NCBI GenBank assembly: GCA_021795965.1
Contig: JAJYOU010000003.1
Coordinates: 1 to 64,000, forward strand
Reading direction: 5' to 3'
Source: Chloroflexota bacterium
GTDB lineage: Bacteria > Chloroflexota > Anaerolineae > Anaerolineales > Villigracilaceae
DNA length: 64,000 nucleotides
Both the position numbers and the translations under genes were made by a program. Below are positions 43,529 to 52,062 of the stretch, one piece after another. The notes under the pieces were generated by a model. That model was not told where the DNA came from, made no database searches, and worked only from the letters and a program-made list of their open reading frames with translations. Every line of letters starts with the position of its first letter. Position 1 is the stretch's first letter.

Positions 43529-44689
43529 ATGAGTTCAGATAAAACAAACACCCAAAGTAAAAAGATTTGTCCCACCTGTGGGACTCGCTTAGCGGAAAAC
43601 TCAACCCGGTGTCTCGTTTGCGGGACGGAGTTAACCCAATCCATGGAAGCAAAAAAACCGGCCGCAATCCAGGCGAGCCGGATGCCAGAGATCACCCTTT
43701 CTCTGCCGGCTGTTCTTGCCCTCATGGCATTATTCTTAATCGTCGGGGCAGTCATTGTCTTCTTCATCATGCGCCTGAGTGCGAGCACTGCAGCGGTGAA
43801 ACAGGCTGCTGGAACATCAACGCCAACACCCACTGTGACGCAGACGGTATTTTTTACCGAAACGACAACCCCCACACCCATCCCCACAGCCACGCTGGAA
43901 CCGCCCTTTGATTACACAATCGCTGCAAATGATACGTGCACATCGATTGCCGTGACGTTCGGGGTGTCGGTGCAGAGTATCATCGTCTTGAACAACCTTC
44001 CCGCTACGTGCAACAACCTGTCCATCGGTCAGAAAATCAAGGTTCCCTATCCCACCCCGACTCCATTGCCCGCTGCCACCGCCACACTCGAAGCAGCGCA
44101 GGCAACCCTTGCAGCCTGCGAAAAAGTAATTTATACCGTCCAGGCGAACGACACACTCGGTTCAATTGCAGCCAATTATGCAGTCCCGGCTGAAGCCATC
44201 AAGTCGTATAACGGGTTACCCACGGATACTGTGTACCTGGGTCTAAACCTTACGATCCCACTCTGCGAGCGCGCGGCAACCCCAGGACCAACTCCCACTG
44301 CAACGATACCGCCACCATATCCGGCACCAAATCTGCTTCTGCCTGCCGATGGAGCATCGTTCACCCTTGCAGATGATAATATTACCCTTCAATGGGCATC
44401 GATCGGCACCCTGCGTGATAACGAGGCTTATATCATCACAATTGAAGATGTCACCGAAGGTCAAGGACGACGTCTGGTCGATTATGTCAAGGATACAAAA
44501 TATATTATCCCTGTTTCTTTCAGACCCAAAGACAGCCTGCCTCACATTTTTCGCTGGTATATTTCCACGGTCCGGCAAACTAGCACTGACGACCAAGGTC
44601 AACCTGTTTGGGACAGCGCCGGTGAGAATTCAACACCGCGGGTATTTTCATGGCAGGGTATTTCTCCAGAAGCGACTTCAACCCCATAA
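43529..44689 (+). CDS. Zinc-ribbon membrane protein with two LysM domains
   Basis: A 386-residue protein. A cytoplasmic zinc ribbon comes first ('CPTCGTRL' and 'CLVCGTELTQ'), then a single membrane helix (about residues 52-78). A Thr/Pro linker leads to LysM 1 ('YTIAANDTCTSIAVTFGV'), a second linker and LysM 2 ('YTVQANDTLGSIAANYAV'). The C-terminal 115 residues look like an immunoglobulin-like fold. LysM binds N-acetylglucosamine chains, so it probably anchors to the cell wall or a glycan. It is a common architecture in Chloroflexota. A terminator follows directly. Confidence 0.85.
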   Translation: MSSDKTNTQSKKICPTCGTRLAENSTRCLVCGTELTQSMEAKKPAAIQASRMPEITLSLPAVLALMALFLIVGAVIVFFIMRLSASTAAVKQAAGTSTPTPTVTQTVFFTETTTPTPIPTATLEPPFDYTIAANDTCTSIAVTFGVSVQSIIVLNNLPATCNNLSIGQKIKVPYPTPTPLPAATATLEAAQATLAACEKVIYTVQANDTLGSIAANYAVPAEAIKSYNGLPTDTVYLGLNLTIPLCERAATPGPTPTATIPPPYPAPNLLLPADGASFTLADDNITLQWASIGTLRDNEAYIITIEDVTEGQGRRLVDYVKDTKYIIPVSFRPKDSLPHIFRWYISTVRQTSTDDQGQPVWDSAGENSTPRVFSWQGISPEATSTP

Positions 44690-44698
44690 CGAAAAACT

Positions 44699-44721
44699 CC
44701 CCGCAACAAGCGGGGTTTTTT
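44699..44721 (+). terminator. Terminator after the LysM gene
   Basis: CCCCGC-AACAA-GCGGGG followed by six T, within 10 bases of the stop codon. Confidence 0.85.
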
Positions 44722-44746
44722 CTTCTTTCCAATTTAAGGTAAAACT

Positions 44747-45217
44747 ATGACACAATTTATTGCAATCAAAAAACGTATTGCGCTGGTAGCGCACGATAAT
44801 AAAAAAAATGACCTGCTTGAATGGTCTCGATTCAACCGGGGAACCCTTTCCCATCACCATCTCTTTGCTACTGGAACAACTGGTATGCTGCTTGAAAATG
44901 AACTTGGTCTGCCAATTAATCAGTTCAAAAGTGGACCAATCGGTGGAGATCAACAGGTTGGAGCAAAAATCGCGGAAGGTGAGCTTGATTTTCTGATCTT
45001 TTTCTGGGACCCGCTCGAGCAGCAACCTCATGACCCTGATATCAAAGCTCTTTTAAGACTGGCTGTTCTTTATAACATTCCAACAGCTTCCAATCGTTCC
45101 ACTGCTGATTTTATTATTTCGTCACCGCTGATGAACCAGTCCTATGAGAATTCGACCCCTGATTTGGATCGGTATCTCCTTAGGCGAAAACAAATCATCG
45201 ACCCAGAGAGATCGTAA
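44747..45217 (+). CDS. mgsA: Methylglyoxal synthase
   Basis: A 156-residue enzyme converting dihydroxyacetone phosphate to methylglyoxal and phosphate, a bypass of lower glycolysis when phosphate is short. It begins 'KKRIALVAHDNKKNDLLEW'. The phosphate-binding 'LFATGTTGMLL' and 'SGPIGGDQQVGA' are followed by the catalytic segment 'FFWDPLEQQPHDPDI'. The length fits the family. The gene stands alone between two terminators. Confidence 0.95.
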   Translation: MTQFIAIKKRIALVAHDNKKNDLLEWSRFNRGTLSHHHLFATGTTGMLLENELGLPINQFKSGPIGGDQQVGAKIAEGELDFLIFFWDPLEQQPHDPDIKALLRLAVLYNIPTASNRSTADFIISSPLMNQSYENSTPDLDRYLLRRKQIIDPERS

Positions 45218-45386
45218 ATCGGTTTCGAGCTCATTCCTGGTTCAGATCAACTATTCTCGATTGTTAAGCATTAAAATTTGAAGAATATCAATTCAAAAAT
45301 TTAATATCGACTTTTTTGAAACCATTGAATACCAAATTAACCTTCAATATTTTTGTTTTTTGGAAAAAATTCCAGATAAATTAAAA

Positions 45387-45424
45387 AAAAACGGATTCCC
45401 TCCATTTGAAGAGAATCCGTTTTT
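45387..45424. terminator. Bidirectional terminator between mgsA and citrate synthase
   Basis: AAAAACGGATTC and GAATCCGTTTTT give a 12-bp perfect stem with A/T tails on both sides, between convergent genes. Confidence 0.85.
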
Positions 45425-45444
45425 GATGGTTATTTCTTAATTTC

Positions 45445-46767
45445 TCAGCTGGCAGCTTGTGCAGCTTTGGCAACGATATCTTCAAGCATCTTGGTTGAAA
45501 GTGACTTTGGTCGTTCGATCGGCTGTCCGAGAGCGCGAGCCCAAACATAATTGGGGGTCACACCCAGAGCGCGACCTACACCAAACAGAACAGTGTAGAA
45601 ATCGAATTCACGCACACCGTAATAGTATTGGAGCGTGCCTGAAATGGCATCCACGTTCGGAGCTGGATTCTTCGCCTTGCCCTGTTCTTTAAGAACAGCA
45701 GGCACCACATCAAATACCAGGTCCGCAAGTCGGATCAGCTCATCCTGTGGGAAGCGTTCCTTGGCAAAAGACATTTGAGCTGTGAAACGAGGATCCGGAA
45801 CCCGCAGTACCGCGTGACCATAACCAGGGATCACTTTGCCACTGTTGAGTGTGTCCCACGCGAATTTGTAAAGTTCGTCGCGTGTAGGAACACCACCAAA
45901 CATCTTATGAACTTCCATCAACCAGCCCAGGCATTCCTGGTTCGCGAGTCCATGCAGCGGACCCGCCAGGCCATTCAAAGAGGCTGAAAAAGCATAATAC
46001 GGATCAGAAAGTGCGGACCCTACCAAGTGCATGGTGTGAGCCGAGACGTTTCCCGATTCATGATCGCTGTGAAGAATGAAATACAGACGGGCGAGCTCTG
46101 CATATCCCTTTTGATCCTTGACACCCAGCATTTTTGCAAAATTTGCCCCGTAATCGAGACGTGAGCTATATTTTGGTTTTTTGGTTTCACCAAAGTATTT
46201 CATGCGATAAATGAACGCTGCAATGACGGGGAGTTTGGCGGTCAAATCCAGGCTGTCTTCCAAAGCCGGTTCCCAGTAGGCATCCTTTTTAATTCCCGCA
46301 TGGTATTGCTGCGCAAATTTTGATCCACTCTGCAAGGCAAGAACTGCCTGCGATAGGAGAACCATCGGATGGGTATCTTTGGGCATGGTTTTGAGCATTT
46401 TATAAACATAATCAGGAACTTCCGACCGCTTCGCCCATTCTGCTTCAACTGCCAGAGCCTGTTCGCGGGTCGGAACTTCACCGATCATCAGCAGGTAATA
46501 AAGACCACCCACATAGGGAATCTTGGCACCACGAGGTTTGGGGAGCGCTTTAAGTACCTCAGGGATGGATTTTCCCCGGAAGCGGATACCTTCTGCGGGG
46601 TCCACAAAAGAGATGTCTGTCACCAGGGATTTGATATCCCGCATACCGCCAACAACCTGACCGACAGTAACTTTATCAACCACGACATCGGCATGTTCTT
46701 TGGCGAGAGATTTAAAACGGTTTCTCCACTCAGGAAGTTGTTCTGCAATCTTATCGTGCATTATCAT
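45445..46767 (-). CDS. gltA: Citrate synthase, mitochondrial (eukaryote-like) type
   Basis: A 440-residue citrate synthase. 'HSDHESGNVSAHTMHLVGSA' and 'NGLAGPLHGLANQE' supply the two catalytic histidines, and 'APNVDAISGTLQYYYG' supplies the aspartate. These segments match the mitochondrial branch rather than E. coli GltA; a similar type is known from Geobacter and some other bacteria. AGGAG precedes the ATG at 46,767. The malate dehydrogenase gene lies directly upstream on the same strand, so oxaloacetate producer and consumer are coupled, with a hairpin between them. Confidence 0.95.
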   Translation of the reverse strand: MIMHDKIAEQLPEWRNRFKSLAKEHADVVVDKVTVGQVVGGMRDIKSLVTDISFVDPAEGIRFRGKSIPEVLKALPKPRGAKIPYVGGLYYLLMIGEVPTREQALAVEAEWAKRSEVPDYVYKMLKTMPKDTHPMVLLSQAVLALQSGSKFAQQYHAGIKKDAYWEPALEDSLDLTAKLPVIAAFIYRMKYFGETKKPKYSSRLDYGANFAKMLGVKDQKGYAELARLYFILHSDHESGNVSAHTMHLVGSALSDPYYAFSASLNGLAGPLHGLANQECLGWLMEVHKMFGGVPTRDELYKFAWDTLNSGKVIPGYGHAVLRVPDPRFTAQMSFAKERFPQDELIRLADLVFDVVPAVLKEQGKAKNPAPNVDAISGTLQYYYGVREFDFYTVLFGVGRALGVTPNYVWARALGQPIERPKSLSTKMLEDIVAKAAQAAS

Positions 46768-46792
46768 GTTATTCTCCTTTGAGTAAAAAAAT

Positions 46793-46820
46793 ATAGGAGC
46801 GAATGTATTTTCGCTCCTAT
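46793..46820 (-). terminator. Terminator or attenuator between mdh and citrate synthase
   Basis: ATAGGAGCGAA and TTCGCTCCTAT form an 11-bp perfect stem. On the minus strand it is followed by seven T just before the citrate synthase ribosome site, so it may set the ratio of the two enzymes. Confidence 0.7.
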
Positions 46821-46824
46821 GTTG

Positions 46825-47763
46825 TTATGAAAGTTTCACCAGGTTCTTCAATGCTTCAACAGTGTCTTTTACTGATGCGGCAGATTTCTCAAAGAGGACC
46901 TGTTCATCTGGATCGAGTTTATATTCTACAATTCTCTCAATTCCTTTTCGCCCCAGCTGGACCGGAACCCCGAAGAACATATCATTTAAACCATATTCCC
47001 CTTGCATGAAGGCTGCGCAAGGAACAATTAAATGCCTGTCCTTGAGGATGGCTTCAACCATCTGTACGATCGCTGCTGAAGGTGCGTAAAAGGCTGAGCC
47101 AGTCTTGAGCAAGTTGACGATCTCGCCGCCGCCCTTACGAGTGCGGTTGACAATCGCCTCGAGGCGGTCGGCAGGAATATATTCACTGAGCGGAATGCCG
47201 GCAATATTCGAGCGGCGTGTGAGGGGAACCATTTCATCACCATGTCCTCCAAGAACATAGCAATTGATATTTTCCATACTCACACCTGTTTCCAAGGCTA
47301 CAAATGCACGCATGCGGGCTGAATCAAGAATGCCCGCCTGCCCGATGACTCTGTGGGCTGGAATTTTCCCGACCTTCATCGTCAAATATGCCATGGTATC
47401 GAGTGGATTGGTCAAAACGACATAAATGGCATCCGGTGAATATTTAAGCGTCTCAGTCGTAGCTTTGCCGACTATATCCGCATTGGCAGTCAGAAGGTCA
47501 TCGCGGCTCATTCCAGGTTTACGAGGAAGTCCCGCAGTAATCACAATGATATCTGAACCTTTGGTTGCCTCATAAGAGTTCGATCCAACAATTTTCACAT
47601 CCTTGCCAATGATCGGCATGGCTTCATACAAATCGAGAGATTTGCCTTGCGGCATCCCTTCCACAACATCGACCAGTACGATATCAGCCAGTTCTCGTTC
47701 TGCCAACCAGTGAGCGGTTGTTGCGCCGGTCATTCCAGCGCCAATAATTGAAACTTTAGCCAT
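46825..47763 (-). CDS. mdh: Malate dehydrogenase, LDH-like
   Basis: A 312-residue NAD-dependent malate dehydrogenase of the LDH-like family. It has the NAD site 'SIIGAGMTGATTAHWLAE' with the acidic 'LVDVVEG' that favours NAD, the substrate loop 'GLPRKPGMSRDDLL' with the arginine typical of malate specificity, and the catalytic histidine in 'VLGGHGDEMVPLTRRS'. AGGAGG precedes the ATG. It produces oxaloacetate for the citrate synthase encoded next. An imperfect palindrome lies about 70-95 bases upstream of the start. Confidence 0.95.
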   Translation of the reverse strand: MAKVSIIGAGMTGATTAHWLAERELADIVLVDVVEGMPQGKSLDLYEAMPIIGKDVKIVGSNSYEATKGSDIIVITAGLPRKPGMSRDDLLTANADIVGKATTETLKYSPDAIYVVLTNPLDTMAYLTMKVGKIPAHRVIGQAGILDSARMRAFVALETGVSMENINCYVLGGHGDEMVPLTRRSNIAGIPLSEYIPADRLEAIVNRTRKGGGEIVNLLKTGSAFYAPSAAIVQMVEAILKDRHLIVPCAAFMQGEYGLNDMFFGVPVQLGRKGIERIVEYKLDPDEQVLFEKSAASVKDTVEALKNLVKLS

Positions 47764-47833
47764 TGTTCCTCCTATATCGTCTTAAAACGACTGCATGTGA
47801 GTGTGTATAATATTTCACGAACAAATAAATTTT

Positions 47834-47859
47834 ACTGATATTTCATTAGAAATATTAGT
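47834..47859. promoter_or_regulatory. Operator-like palindrome upstream of mdh
   Basis: ACTGATATTTC-ATTA-GAAATATTAGT is an 11-bp inverted repeat with one mismatch, 70-95 bases before the mdh start. It has the size of a dimeric regulator site; the regulator is unknown. Confidence 0.4.
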
Positions 47860-47983
47860 AGAATTTGTCATATAACTGTCAAAAATATGTAATATTCTGC
47901 AATTTCGAACAGAATAATGGGCGTTTAAGATGATTGATTGAGATTGGCAGTTAAACCAAATCATCATCGGCAGGGTTGAAAAA

Positions 47984-48015
47984 AACCCACCTCGAAAAAT
48001 TTACCGAGGTGGGTT
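47984..48015 (-). terminator. Terminator after trxB
   Basis: AACCCACCTCG and CGAGGTGGGTT give an 11-bp stem, with a T run on the minus strand 17 bases after the trxB stop. Confidence 0.85.
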
Positions 48016-48031
48016 TATTGTTCAACATTGA

Positions 48032-49009
48032 TTAAGCTTCAACTGCTTCTTTTTCCAGGAACTGGGTAACCTGAATTGCAGCCGAAGCGCCCATCCCTGC
48101 AGATGTCACCACCTGTCGGAAATGAGAATCCGTCACTTCTCCAGCTACATACACACCGGGGAGATTCGTCTCCATAAATGCATTGGATTTAATGTATCCC
48201 ATTTCATCCATTTCAAGCTGACCTTTGAACAACTGAGTATTTGGAATGTGACCGATAAATATAAATAATCCATCAAATTCCTGGGTCGATTTTTCTCCGG
48301 TAAGAGTGTTCTTGAGATTGAGGTGGGTGACCTTATCATCACCCAACACATCCGTCACCTGGCTATTCCAGATGAAATTGATTTTCGGATTCGAAAAAGC
48401 GCGGCTCTGCAAAACTTTTCCGGCTCGGAGGGAATCTCTGCGATGGATGATGGTCACCTGGGATGCAAACCGTGTCAGAAAAAGAGCCTCCTCCAGGGCA
48501 CTGTCACCGCCGCCAACAACAGCCACTTTCTTCTCTTTGAAAAACCAGCCGTCACAGGTGGCACAATAAGACACACCTCTACCTGTAAGCGTTGATTCAC
48601 CAGGGATTTCGAGATGATTTGGACGAGCACCGGTTGCGATGATCAAGGTATCCGCCAGGTATTCGCCGTTGTCAGTGGTCACCCGGTAGGGTCTCTGCAA
48701 AAGGTCCACGCTGTTGGCGGTGTCGAATTCGACCACCGCGCCGAATTTCTCAGCTTGTTTCTGAATCAATTCGCCAAGCTCCGAACCACCAACTCCATCA
48801 GGAAAGCCGGGGTAATTTTCAATGGTAAAGGTTAAAGCTGCCTGCCCACCCAGTTCTGAACCGGTCAGTACCACCGGTTCGAGTTCAGCGCGAGCTGCGT
48901 ACAAGGCAGCGGTCAACCCGGCTGGACCAGATCCCAATACCAGTACTTTTGTGCGTTTTGGTTCGCCAGTGCTGGCGGTTGTCGCAAAATTTGTTAGATT
49001 GAATGACAT
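48032..49009 (-). CDS. trxB: Thioredoxin reductase
   Basis: A flavoprotein of about 325 residues using NADPH to reduce thioredoxin. The FAD site is 'VLVLGSGPAGLTAALYAA', the redox-active disulfide is in 'YCATCDGWFF', the NADPH site is 'VAVVGGGDSALEEALFLT' and the C-terminus is 'GVYVAGEVTDSHFRQ' (FAD). I choose the ATG at 49,009, preceded by AGAGGAAAAGC; the ORF-track start 42 bases further upstream adds residues unlike the family. It stands alone; no thioredoxin gene is adjacent. Confidence 0.95.
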   Translation of the reverse strand: MSFNLTNFATTASTGEPKRTKVLVLGSGPAGLTAALYAARAELEPVVLTGSELGGQAALTFTIENYPGFPDGVGGSELGELIQKQAEKFGAVVEFDTANSVDLLQRPYRVTTDNGEYLADTLIIATGARPNHLEIPGESTLTGRGVSYCATCDGWFFKEKKVAVVGGGDSALEEALFLTRFASQVTIIHRRDSLRAGKVLQSRAFSNPKINFIWNSQVTDVLGDDKVTHLNLKNTLTGEKSTQEFDGLFIFIGHIPNTQLFKGQLEMDEMGYIKSNAFMETNLPGVYVAGEVTDSHFRQVVTSAGMGASAAIQVTQFLEKEAVEA

Positions 49010-49132
49010 GCTTTTCCTCTTATTATGAATAAATATATTAATAAGATGCATAAAAATGGTGAAAGTTACAGCGGGAAACCGAAAATTTACACCTGGGAAA
49101 ATGCCCTTCAGGGTTTCCCTTTTTCTAAAGAA

Positions 49133-49672
49133 CTAATATGAGGGGGCTATCAATTCTGTCAAGAAATCGATTAAAGACCCAAGACCGGCATTCCCAAAAT
49201 CAAGTTGATTTAAAGTGACCTGGAATTTTTCAGTTTCATTGGTAATTTCCAGATCATAGATGAAGCAATCTGCGCAAATGGATGGAGTGGAAATTAAACG
49301 ATAACGGACAGTAGCTAAAAGGTTTACTAATTGTTTTGTTTGATCTTCAGAGAGTTGATTTTCTGAAGTTTTATTCGTTCTAATATCATTTAATAAAAGC
49401 TTGCCATCACTCGAAATTACAAGGAGTTTACCTATTCCCGCAATTCCACCAGATCTTTCCAGTCTAATTTGCCACAGTCCCGTGAGAGCTGGGAGCAATT
49501 TTTCCTGTGTGGGATTTCCCTGGGTTTCAATAGTCGTCAACTCTGTGGACGTTGCCCTGGGCAAAATTTCCACCCCTTGGAGGGTCGGAGTCGGCGGTTT
49601 AACTGGCAGATTGTTACAGCTAACTAGAATGATTATTGAAATCAATACGATTAAAAACGCAGGTTTTCTCAT
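49133..49672 (-). CDS. Predicted lipoprotein of unknown function
   Basis: A 179-residue exported protein. The signal peptide 'FLIVLISIIILVSC' ends in a lipobox whose cysteine would be lipidated (about residue 19). A Pro/Thr-rich linker and a beta-rich domain follow ('GLWQIRLERSGGIAGIGKLL'), with two further cysteines ('SICADCF') that might form a disulfide. I recognise no family. It stands between trxB and the thiolase gene with its own spacing. Confidence 0.7.
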   Translation of the reverse strand: MRKPAFLIVLISIIILVSCNNLPVKPPTPTLQGVEILPRATSTELTTIETQGNPTQEKLLPALTGLWQIRLERSGGIAGIGKLLVISSDGKLLLNDIRTNKTSENQLSEDQTKQLVNLLATVRYRLISTPSICADCFIYDLEITNETEKFQVTLNQLDFGNAGLGSLIDFLTELIAPSY

Positions 49673-49886
49673 CCAGCATCCTTATTCATCCTGATGGAAA
49701 GACACTTTGATGAGGCCATTTTAGCACCATTATTGTTATGTACAAAAAATTCCCTAATTCGATCAAAATTAAATTTTCTATTTTTGCCTTGGTATAGCAA
49801 AGTTAATTCAAACTGATGGTATTTTTGGATAGCATCTGAGAGGACATTCCAGTAAAATTAAATACGAGAACATTTACGGAGATTTT

Positions 49887-51044
49887 ATGAGACCTGTAGC
49901 AGTCCTGGGAATTGGCCAAACAATCATTGATGAACTCTGGGATAAGTCCCTGCGCGAGATTGCAGGTGATGCCGCCATTAAAGCGATGCAGGACTCAGGT
50001 GTGGAACACCCGGAAGGTCTTTTCATTGGGAATATGCTTTCACCGCTGATCGGTGGTCAGAATCAGTTGGGAGCTTTCATTGCAGATTGGGTGGGAATGT
50101 GGCAAAAAGAAGCGGTTAAAACTGAAGCCGCTTGTGCTTCGGGTGCTGCTGCTTTCCGAGCTGGATTAATGGCTGTCGGTTCGGGAGAAATGGATTCTGC
50201 CCTGATCGTCGGGGTGGAAAAAATGACCGATAATGTTGGACATGATGTCACCAGCGCACTCGCCACGGCAGCAGACGCAGATTATGAGGTCGAACAGGGC
50301 GTTTCCTTCGTTGGGCTGAATGCCTTGATCATGCGCCGCTACATGTACGAATATGGCTGGAAACATGCCGATTTTGCCCCTTTTTCAATCAATTCCCATG
50401 CGAATGCCGTCCATAACCCTTTTGCGCGTTTACGTGAGAAAATCACCCTGCAGCAATTCGAAAAATCTGCGATGGTGGCTACCCCCATTAATTTACTGGA
50501 TGCCTCACCAATTGGTGATGGGGCTGCTGCGGCGATCATCGTGCCAGCCGAAAAAGTCAATTCATTTCCAGGTCGCCCCCGCATCCTGGTGACTGGGTCA
50601 GCCTCAGCCACCGACACCATCGCAGTCCACAGCCGCAAAGACCCGCTCTTCCTATCTGCAGCATACTTGTCCTCCAAACGTGCCTTTGAAATGGCGGGAA
50701 TTGATCAATGTGAAATTGATTTTTTTGAATTGCATGATGCTTTTTCCATTATGAGCGCTTTGTCGCTCGAAGCCTGTGGTTTTGCCTATCGTGGAGAGGG
50801 TCCCAGGTTGGCTCTCGATAACGAGATCCGAATAGGCGGAAAACTCCCGATCTGCACCCGGGGCGGGTTGAAAGCACGCGGTCATCCGGTCGGTGCAACC
50901 GGGATGTATCAAATTGTGGAAGTCGTCCAGCAGCTTCGCGGTGAATGTGAAGAGACCCAGGTGGATGGTGCAAAAATTGGGATGGCGCAGAATATAGGCG
51001 GCAGCGGTGCAACCGTTCTGACCCATATTCTCAAGGCTGATTAA
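49887..51044 (+). CDS. Thiolase (SCP-x type acetyl-CoA acyltransferase)
   Basis: A 385-residue thiolase. The acyl-accepting cysteine is in 'KTEAACASGAAAF' near residue 83. 'FELHDAFSIM' and the C-terminal 'GGLKARGHPVGATGMYQI' carry the family's His residues. The SCP-x/archaeal-like subfamily lacks the second 'CxG' cysteine near the C-terminus, as here, and often works with a DUF35 protein and an HMG-CoA synthase; neither is next to it. The substrate is unknown. GGAG is present before the ATG. Confidence 0.9.
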   Translation: MRPVAVLGIGQTIIDELWDKSLREIAGDAAIKAMQDSGVEHPEGLFIGNMLSPLIGGQNQLGAFIADWVGMWQKEAVKTEAACASGAAAFRAGLMAVGSGEMDSALIVGVEKMTDNVGHDVTSALATAADADYEVEQGVSFVGLNALIMRRYMYEYGWKHADFAPFSINSHANAVHNPFARLREKITLQQFEKSAMVATPINLLDASPIGDGAAAAIIVPAEKVNSFPGRPRILVTGSASATDTIAVHSRKDPLFLSAAYLSSKRAFEMAGIDQCEIDFFELHDAFSIMSALSLEACGFAYRGEGPRLALDNEIRIGGKLPICTRGGLKARGHPVGATGMYQIVEVVQQLRGECEETQVDGAKIGMAQNIGGSGATVLTHILKAD

Positions 51045-51050
51045 GCGGAT

Positions 51051-52040
51051 TCAAATCCTCGTGACATACCACTGGTAAAGATGGTACAGCCAGGGCTGGT
51101 AGATCCGATCTAAAGCCTGCGCAGCCCGCTTGACCTTCCCACCAAAACCGCGCTTAAACCGGTACACCCCCCACAATTCATCTTGCCTGTGTTCAAACCC
51201 CTTTTCAAGCATTTCCTCTTCTTCATCTGGAATCCCCCAGAGATCATACTGCTGGCAACCCTTACTCCTCGCCCATCGAATTGCTTCCCATTGCAGCAAA
51301 TAAGCTGGCATACGGTTACGCTCCTCATCTGTTGAGGCGCCATAAAGGTACCAGCTCCGGATTCCCACTGCAAAAACCATCAGGGCAGCCAGTGGTTTCC
51401 CGTCAAACTCCGCAACCAAAAGTTCAACCTGCCCATCTCTCTGAAATAAATTATAAACATTCCGGTAATAATCAGCGGAATGTACTCCGAAGCCGTCTCT
51501 TCCGCCGGTCACCTTCATCATGCGATGAAATTCATCGATATCTTCCCAGGTTCGAACCGTAATCCCTTTTTTTTCAGCCAATCGTATGTTATAGCGGCAT
51601 TTCTGTTTCATCCTGCCCAAAACGTCGTCTTCAGAACCTTCCAAATCCAGAATGATCGTCCGCGGAGGCTGGATATTGTGGGGCGAGAATTTGAATTCTG
51701 CCTGGTTGGAGGGTAAATCAAAATCATCCTCCCAAGCATCGGGTTCGACTTTTAGAAATATTGCATTTTTCTTTTTACAAATCACATCGATCTCTTCCAG
51801 AACGCCTTTGTTGTCAACAAAGGTTTCCTCAAAAGAGACTGGTTTGGGAGCATATGCAATCGTAAAACCAAAAGGCAGGTGCCTGAAAAGCAGTTGCACG
51901 CCAACCTTTCCATTAATAATTCTCAAGACCTCCCAACCGAAAGCAGATTTTAGCTCCCCCCATTCAGCTGTCTGCAGTATGTGGACGTTTGGAAAATCCC
52001 GCAGGAAATTTTTCCAATCGGAAAAAGAAACCTCAGCCAT
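51051..52040 (-). CDS. FemAB/FemX-like peptidyltransferase (GNAT fold)
   Basis: About 330 residues with the double-GNAT FemAB pattern: 'HILQTAEWGELKSAFGWEV' at the start, 'MKQKCRYNIRLAEKKGI' in the middle and 'MPAYLLQWEAIRWARSKG' followed by 'YDLWGIPDEEEE' near the end. FemAB enzymes add amino acids from tRNA to lipid II or cell-surface precursors. The start at 52,040 ('MAEVSFSDW') is preferred; an ATG at 52,073 would overlap the previous gene by 11 bases. It is the last gene of the polysaccharide operon. Confidence 0.85.
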   Translation of the reverse strand: MAEVSFSDWKNFLRDFPNVHILQTAEWGELKSAFGWEVLRIINGKVGVQLLFRHLPFGFTIAYAPKPVSFEETFVDNKGVLEEIDVICKKKNAIFLKVEPDAWEDDFDLPSNQAEFKFSPHNIQPPRTIILDLEGSEDDVLGRMKQKCRYNIRLAEKKGITVRTWEDIDEFHRMMKVTGGRDGFGVHSADYYRNVYNLFQRDGQVELLVAEFDGKPLAALMVFAVGIRSWYLYGASTDEERNRMPAYLLQWEAIRWARSKGCQQYDLWGIPDEEEEMLEKGFEHRQDELWGVYRFKRGFGGKVKRAAQALDRIYQPWLYHLYQWYVTRI

Positions 52041-52062
52041 CAATTCAAATCCCTGTCTTGAT

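Noticed and set aside
43800-44330. Repeated ACNCC(A/C)AC-type tracts in the LysM gene, considered as a tandem repeat or CRISPR
   Set aside because: They encode ordinary Thr/Pro linkers between LysM domains; no regular unit or spacers.
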